Source of the DNA: Tannerella sp.
GTDB lineage: Bacteria; Bacteroidota; Bacteroidia; Bacteroidales; Tannerellaceae
NCBI GenBank assembly: GCA_031272655.1
Contig: JAISTJ010000182.1
Location: 1 to 14,343, forward strand
Length of the DNA: 14,343 nucleotides
Reading direction: 5' to 3'
Shown: one piece after another, positions 11,898-14,343 of the stretch
Position numbering within the stretch: position 1 is the stretch's first letter
How the letters are laid out: every line of letters begins with the position of its first letter
The notes under the pieces: generated by a model
What the model was told of the DNA's origin: nothing
The model's database searches: none
What the model saw: the letters and a program-made list of their open reading frames with translations, nothing else
Translations under genes and position numbers: made by a program

Positions 11898-13952
11898 ATG
11901 GTCAATACGAACCCAAATCACCGTCACACCTACGATGCGCAGGGCAAGATGCTCTGCTGCTCGCTTGAGGAGAAGATTTACAGCCGTGCGGGCGCTGCCG
12001 GCCTGCTGAATAAAGGCAACGTTAGCGCTAAGGGCGTCGAAAGCGGCGCTTGCCACGAATGTTGCGACGACGAAGAGCATGAACACCACAGTGGCATGGG
12101 GCAATACGTCCCTGCTGCCGTCAGTCTGTTCATGCTGCTTGTCGGTCTTGCTGCCGACTACTATTTTAAACCGGCGTTTTTCATCGGCTATGTCCGCCTT
12201 GCGTGGTACGCCATAGCCTATCTGCCGGTTGGCCTGCCGGTTGTCAAGGAAGCCTGCGAAGCGCTGTGTAACAGGGAGTTTTTCACCGAGTTCACGCTTA
12301 TGCTGCTTGCCTCAATGGGTGCTTTTGCTATCGGTGAATACCCCGAAGGCGTTGCCGTGATGCTGTTTTACGCTGTCGGTGAACTTTTTCAGGGCGCGGC
12401 GGTCAGTCATGCGAAAGGCAACATCAAGGCGCTGCTCGACGTCCGCCCCGACACTGCGGCAGTGCTGAAGAACGGCAAGGTCTATGCCATGAAACCGGAA
12501 GAGGTGCTAATAGGCGAAATCGTTCAGGTCAAGGCGGGCGAAAAAGCCCCATTGGACGGCGAAATTCTCAACACCGAGAGCGCTTTCAACACAGCGGCGC
12601 TCACCGGCGAGAGCCGTCCGAGAACTATCCGCGTCGGCGAACAGGTTCTGGCGGGTATGATAAACCTCAACAATGTTGTAGAGATGCGTGTTACGCGGAT
12701 GTACGCCGACAGTTCGCTCGCCCGCATCCTCGAAATGGTGCAGAACGCCACAGCCCGCAAAGCCCGCACCGAGTTACTGATACGCCGCTTTGCTAAAGTT
12801 TATACGCCGGCAGTGTTTTTCCTTGCGCTGGCTTTAACCTTCGTACCTTGGTTTTTCGTAACAGACTATAATTTCTCCGAATGGCTCTACCGTGCGCTGA
12901 TTTTCCTCGTCATATCCTGCCCCTGCGCCTTAGTTGTGTCCATTCCTCTCGGCTATTTTGGCGGCATCGGCGCGGCGTCCAAGAACGGCATACTCTTCAA
13001 AGGCTCGAACTTCTTAGATTTAATCACGAAAGTCAATACCGTAGTAATGGACAAGACCGGCACGCTGACCAAAGGCGTCTTCCGAGTACGGAAAATTTAT
13101 CCTAAAGACATTGATGTGAATATGTTTATAAATAATCTTGCTGCCCTCGAAAGACGCTCTACACACCCAATAGCGAAAGCAATAGCAGAATATGTCGCTG
13201 AAAATGAGGCATATAAAGCAACCGATGTACAGGAAATTTCCGGTTACGGCTTGCGTGGAACGGTCAACGGCGACGAAGTTCTGGCAGGCAATACGAAACT
13301 TCTAAAAAAACACGCCATTGCTTATCCCGTTACGATTGACGCCATAGTGGAAAGCATTGTCGTTGTGGCAATTAACCGCCAATATGCAGGCTATGTATTA
13401 ATCGCCGACGAAATTAAGGACGACGCCCGCCAAGCAATAGAAGAAATGCGTCAAAACGGTATCACTCAAACCGTTATGCTTAGCGGCGACAAATCGTCTA
13501 TAACCCATAAAGTAGCGCGAAAGCTCGGAATAGACAACGCTTTCGGCAATTTGCTACCCGAAGACAAAGTGCGCAAGGTGGAAGAGTTGAAGCGTGACGC
13601 GAGCCGCATAGTCGCTTTCGTAGGCGACGGCATCAACGACGCTCCCGTGCTGGCATTGAGCGACGTAGGCATAGCGATGGGCGCCATGGGTAGCGACGCC
13701 GCAATAGAAACCGCCGATGTAGTCATTCAAACCGACCAACTGACCAAAATCGCCACCGCCATTAAAATCGGAAAAGCCACCAAATGCATTGTCATTCAGA
13801 ATATTGCGCTTGCCTTTACTATCAAGGCAGCCGTCTTACTGCTCGGTGCAGCAGGCATCGCCACGATGTGGGAAGCCGTCTTCGCCGACGTAGGCGTAGC
13901 CCTCTTAGCAATTCTCAACGCCATCCGCATCCAAAAACAAAATCACACTTGA
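11898..13952 (+). CDS. Zn/Cd/Pb-type P1B ATPase (heavy-metal efflux)
   Basis: This 684-residue inner-membrane pump exports divalent soft metals with ATP. All P-type hallmarks are visible: TGES (236-239), the SCPCALV metal site in a membrane helix (CPC at 341-343), phosphorylated D385 in DKTGTLT, the nucleotide-binding THP motif, and GDGIND (576-581). The last helix pair carries K in AFTIKAA and D664 in FADVGVALLAILNA, the ZntA-type (P1B-2) arrangement for Zn2+/Cd2+/Pb2+ rather than Cu+. Instead of a ferredoxin-like HMA domain, the N-terminus (residues 1-68) is Cys/His-rich (HRH, CC, CHECC, EHEHH), probably a flexible metal-binding tail. No metal regulator (MerR or ArsR/SmtB type) lies beside it, and the gene appears monocistronic, divergent from the aldolase-like gene. 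Confidence 0.93.
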   Translation: MVNTNPNHRHTYDAQGKMLCCSLEEKIYSRAGAAGLLNKGNVSAKGVESGACHECCDDEEHEHHSGMGQYVPAAVSLFMLLVGLAADYYFKPAFFIGYVRLAWYAIAYLPVGLPVVKEACEALCNREFFTEFTLMLLASMGAFAIGEYPEGVAVMLFYAVGELFQGAAVSHAKGNIKALLDVRPDTAAVLKNGKVYAMKPEEVLIGEIVQVKAGEKAPLDGEILNTESAFNTAALTGESRPRTIRVGEQVLAGMINLNNVVEMRVTRMYADSSLARILEMVQNATARKARTELLIRRFAKVYTPAVFFLALALTFVPWFFVTDYNFSEWLYRALIFLVISCPCALVVSIPLGYFGGIGAASKNGILFKGSNFLDLITKVNTVVMDKTGTLTKGVFRVRKIYPKDIDVNMFINNLAALERRSTHPIAKAIAEYVAENEAYKATDVQEISGYGLRGTVNGDEVLAGNTKLLKKHAIAYPVTIDAIVESIVVVAINRQYAGYVLIADEIKDDARQAIEEMRQNGITQTVMLSGDKSSITHKVARKLGIDNAFGNLLPEDKVRKVEELKRDASRIVAFVGDGINDAPVLALSDVGIAMGAMGSDAAIETADVVIQTDQLTKIATAIKIGKATKCIVIQNIALAFTIKAAVLLLGAAGIATMWEAVFADVGVALLAILNAIRIQKQNHT

Positions 13953-14076
13953 ATCTGCTGTTCCCGTCTTGCTCAAAATCAAGACTGAGTCGTTCCGCCT
14001 GCTCTTTGAGCATATCCATTGTTGCGGAAAAAAACATTGAAAGTTGCTTGAAGATTTGATTTTCAATTTTCTTTCG

Positions 14077-14343
14077 TTAAATTATACTTTTCCACCCGGT
14101 TTTCGTAACGATGATGTGGTCGAGGAGTCTGATGCCGAGGAGGTTGGCGCAGTCTTGGAGGCGCTTGGTTACTTCGATGTCGTCGGGGCTGACTTCGAGG
14201 TCTCCGCTGGGGTGATTGTGGGCGACGACGATAGAGGCGGCGCGGTCGGTGATGGCGTCGGCAAAGACTTCGCGGGGGTGAACTAAGGACGAGTCGAGGG
14301 TGCCGATTGTGACAATGCGCTTTTCTATCAGTCGGTTAGCGCC
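14077..14343 (-). CDS. radC: RadC-family JAB-domain protein, C-terminal fragment
   Basis: The last 88 residues of a RadC protein are present; the gene continues past the right edge. The JAMM/JAB metalloprotease-like signature is clear: HNHPSGDLEVSPDD (H42, H44, S46, D54 of the fragment) followed by RLQDCANLLGIRLLDHIIV. Despite the name, the family's biochemical role is unresolved and a DNA-repair function is doubtful. The C-terminus TKTGWKSII is shorter than usual: most homologues continue with a YSFADEG-like ending of several more residues. It lies convergent to the metal ATPase with about 124 bases between them. Confidence 0.92.
   Translation of the reverse strand, partial: GANRLIEKRIVTIGTLDSSLVHPREVFADAITDRAASIVVAHNHPSGDLEVSPDDIEVTKRLQDCANLLGIRLLDHIIVTKTGWKSII

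Noticed and set aside
13966..13985. Inverted repeat GTCTTG/CAAGAC after the ATPase gene as a terminator
   Set aside because: The stem is only six base pairs with an eight-base loop and no following T-run, which is too weak to call.
13915..14037. 40-codon minus-strand open frame between radC and the ATPase gene
   Set aside because: It is too short, overlaps the ATPase 3' end, and has no Shine-Dalgarno or promoter of its own. It is kept only as an observation linked to the short RadC end.
14044..14286. 80-codon plus-strand open frame at the right edge
   Set aside because: It is the antisense of the RadC JAB domain, whose HNHPSGD motif is unambiguous on the minus strand.

Overview
The window looks like a chromosomal segment of a member of Bacteroidota, most likely order Bacteroidales. 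Four things point there: promoters of the TTTG-N19-TAnnTTTG type (-33/-7), mostly absent Shine-Dalgarno sequences, the L28/L33/DUF4295 ribosomal cluster, and a Bacteroidales-style GH51 arabinofuranosidase with an N-terminal propeller-like segment. Species cannot be read from the sequence.

Layout. 1-55 (-) is the 5' end of aspS. It is divergent from tRNA-Ser(GCU) at 197-284 (+), with two back-to-back promoters between them. A 7-mer tandem repeat (296-344) follows, then a secreted GH51 alpha-L-arabinofuranosidase (425-2968, +) whose coding sequence carries an in-frame palindromic repeat element (1519-1602). Next come a CCAAR low-complexity array (3002-3080) and a terminator (3096-3127) serving the minus-strand operon rpmB-rpmG-DUF4295 (3180-3792). 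Upstream of that operon lies a minus-strand tRNA cluster, Gly(GCC)-Leu(CAG)-Leu(GAG) (3897-4151), with its own promoter. A very large tamB-like gene (4374-8897, +, probable true start near 4326) overlaps a convergent Yip1-family membrane protein (8862-9431, -). That gene is divergent, with interleaved promoters, from a small lipoprotein with a predicted propeller fold (9528-10406, +). A tandem-domain class II aldolase/adducin protein (10412-11713, -) is convergent with the lipoprotein and divergent from a Zn/Cd-type P1B ATPase (11898-13952, +). The window ends in the C-terminal JAB domain of RadC (14077-14343, -).

Most neighbours are functionally unrelated single-gene units (translation, envelope biogenesis, glycan degradation, metal efflux), so this reads as ordinary chromosome rather than a mobile island or a defence locus. 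I found no complete new system. The observations most worth a second look are the Rickettsia-palindromic-element-like insertion inside the GH51 gene, strong AGGAGG ribosome-binding sites found only in front of rpmG and DUF4295, the tamB reading frame with no canonical start codon before its membrane anchor, and the aldolase whose second domain has lost all metal and catalytic residues.
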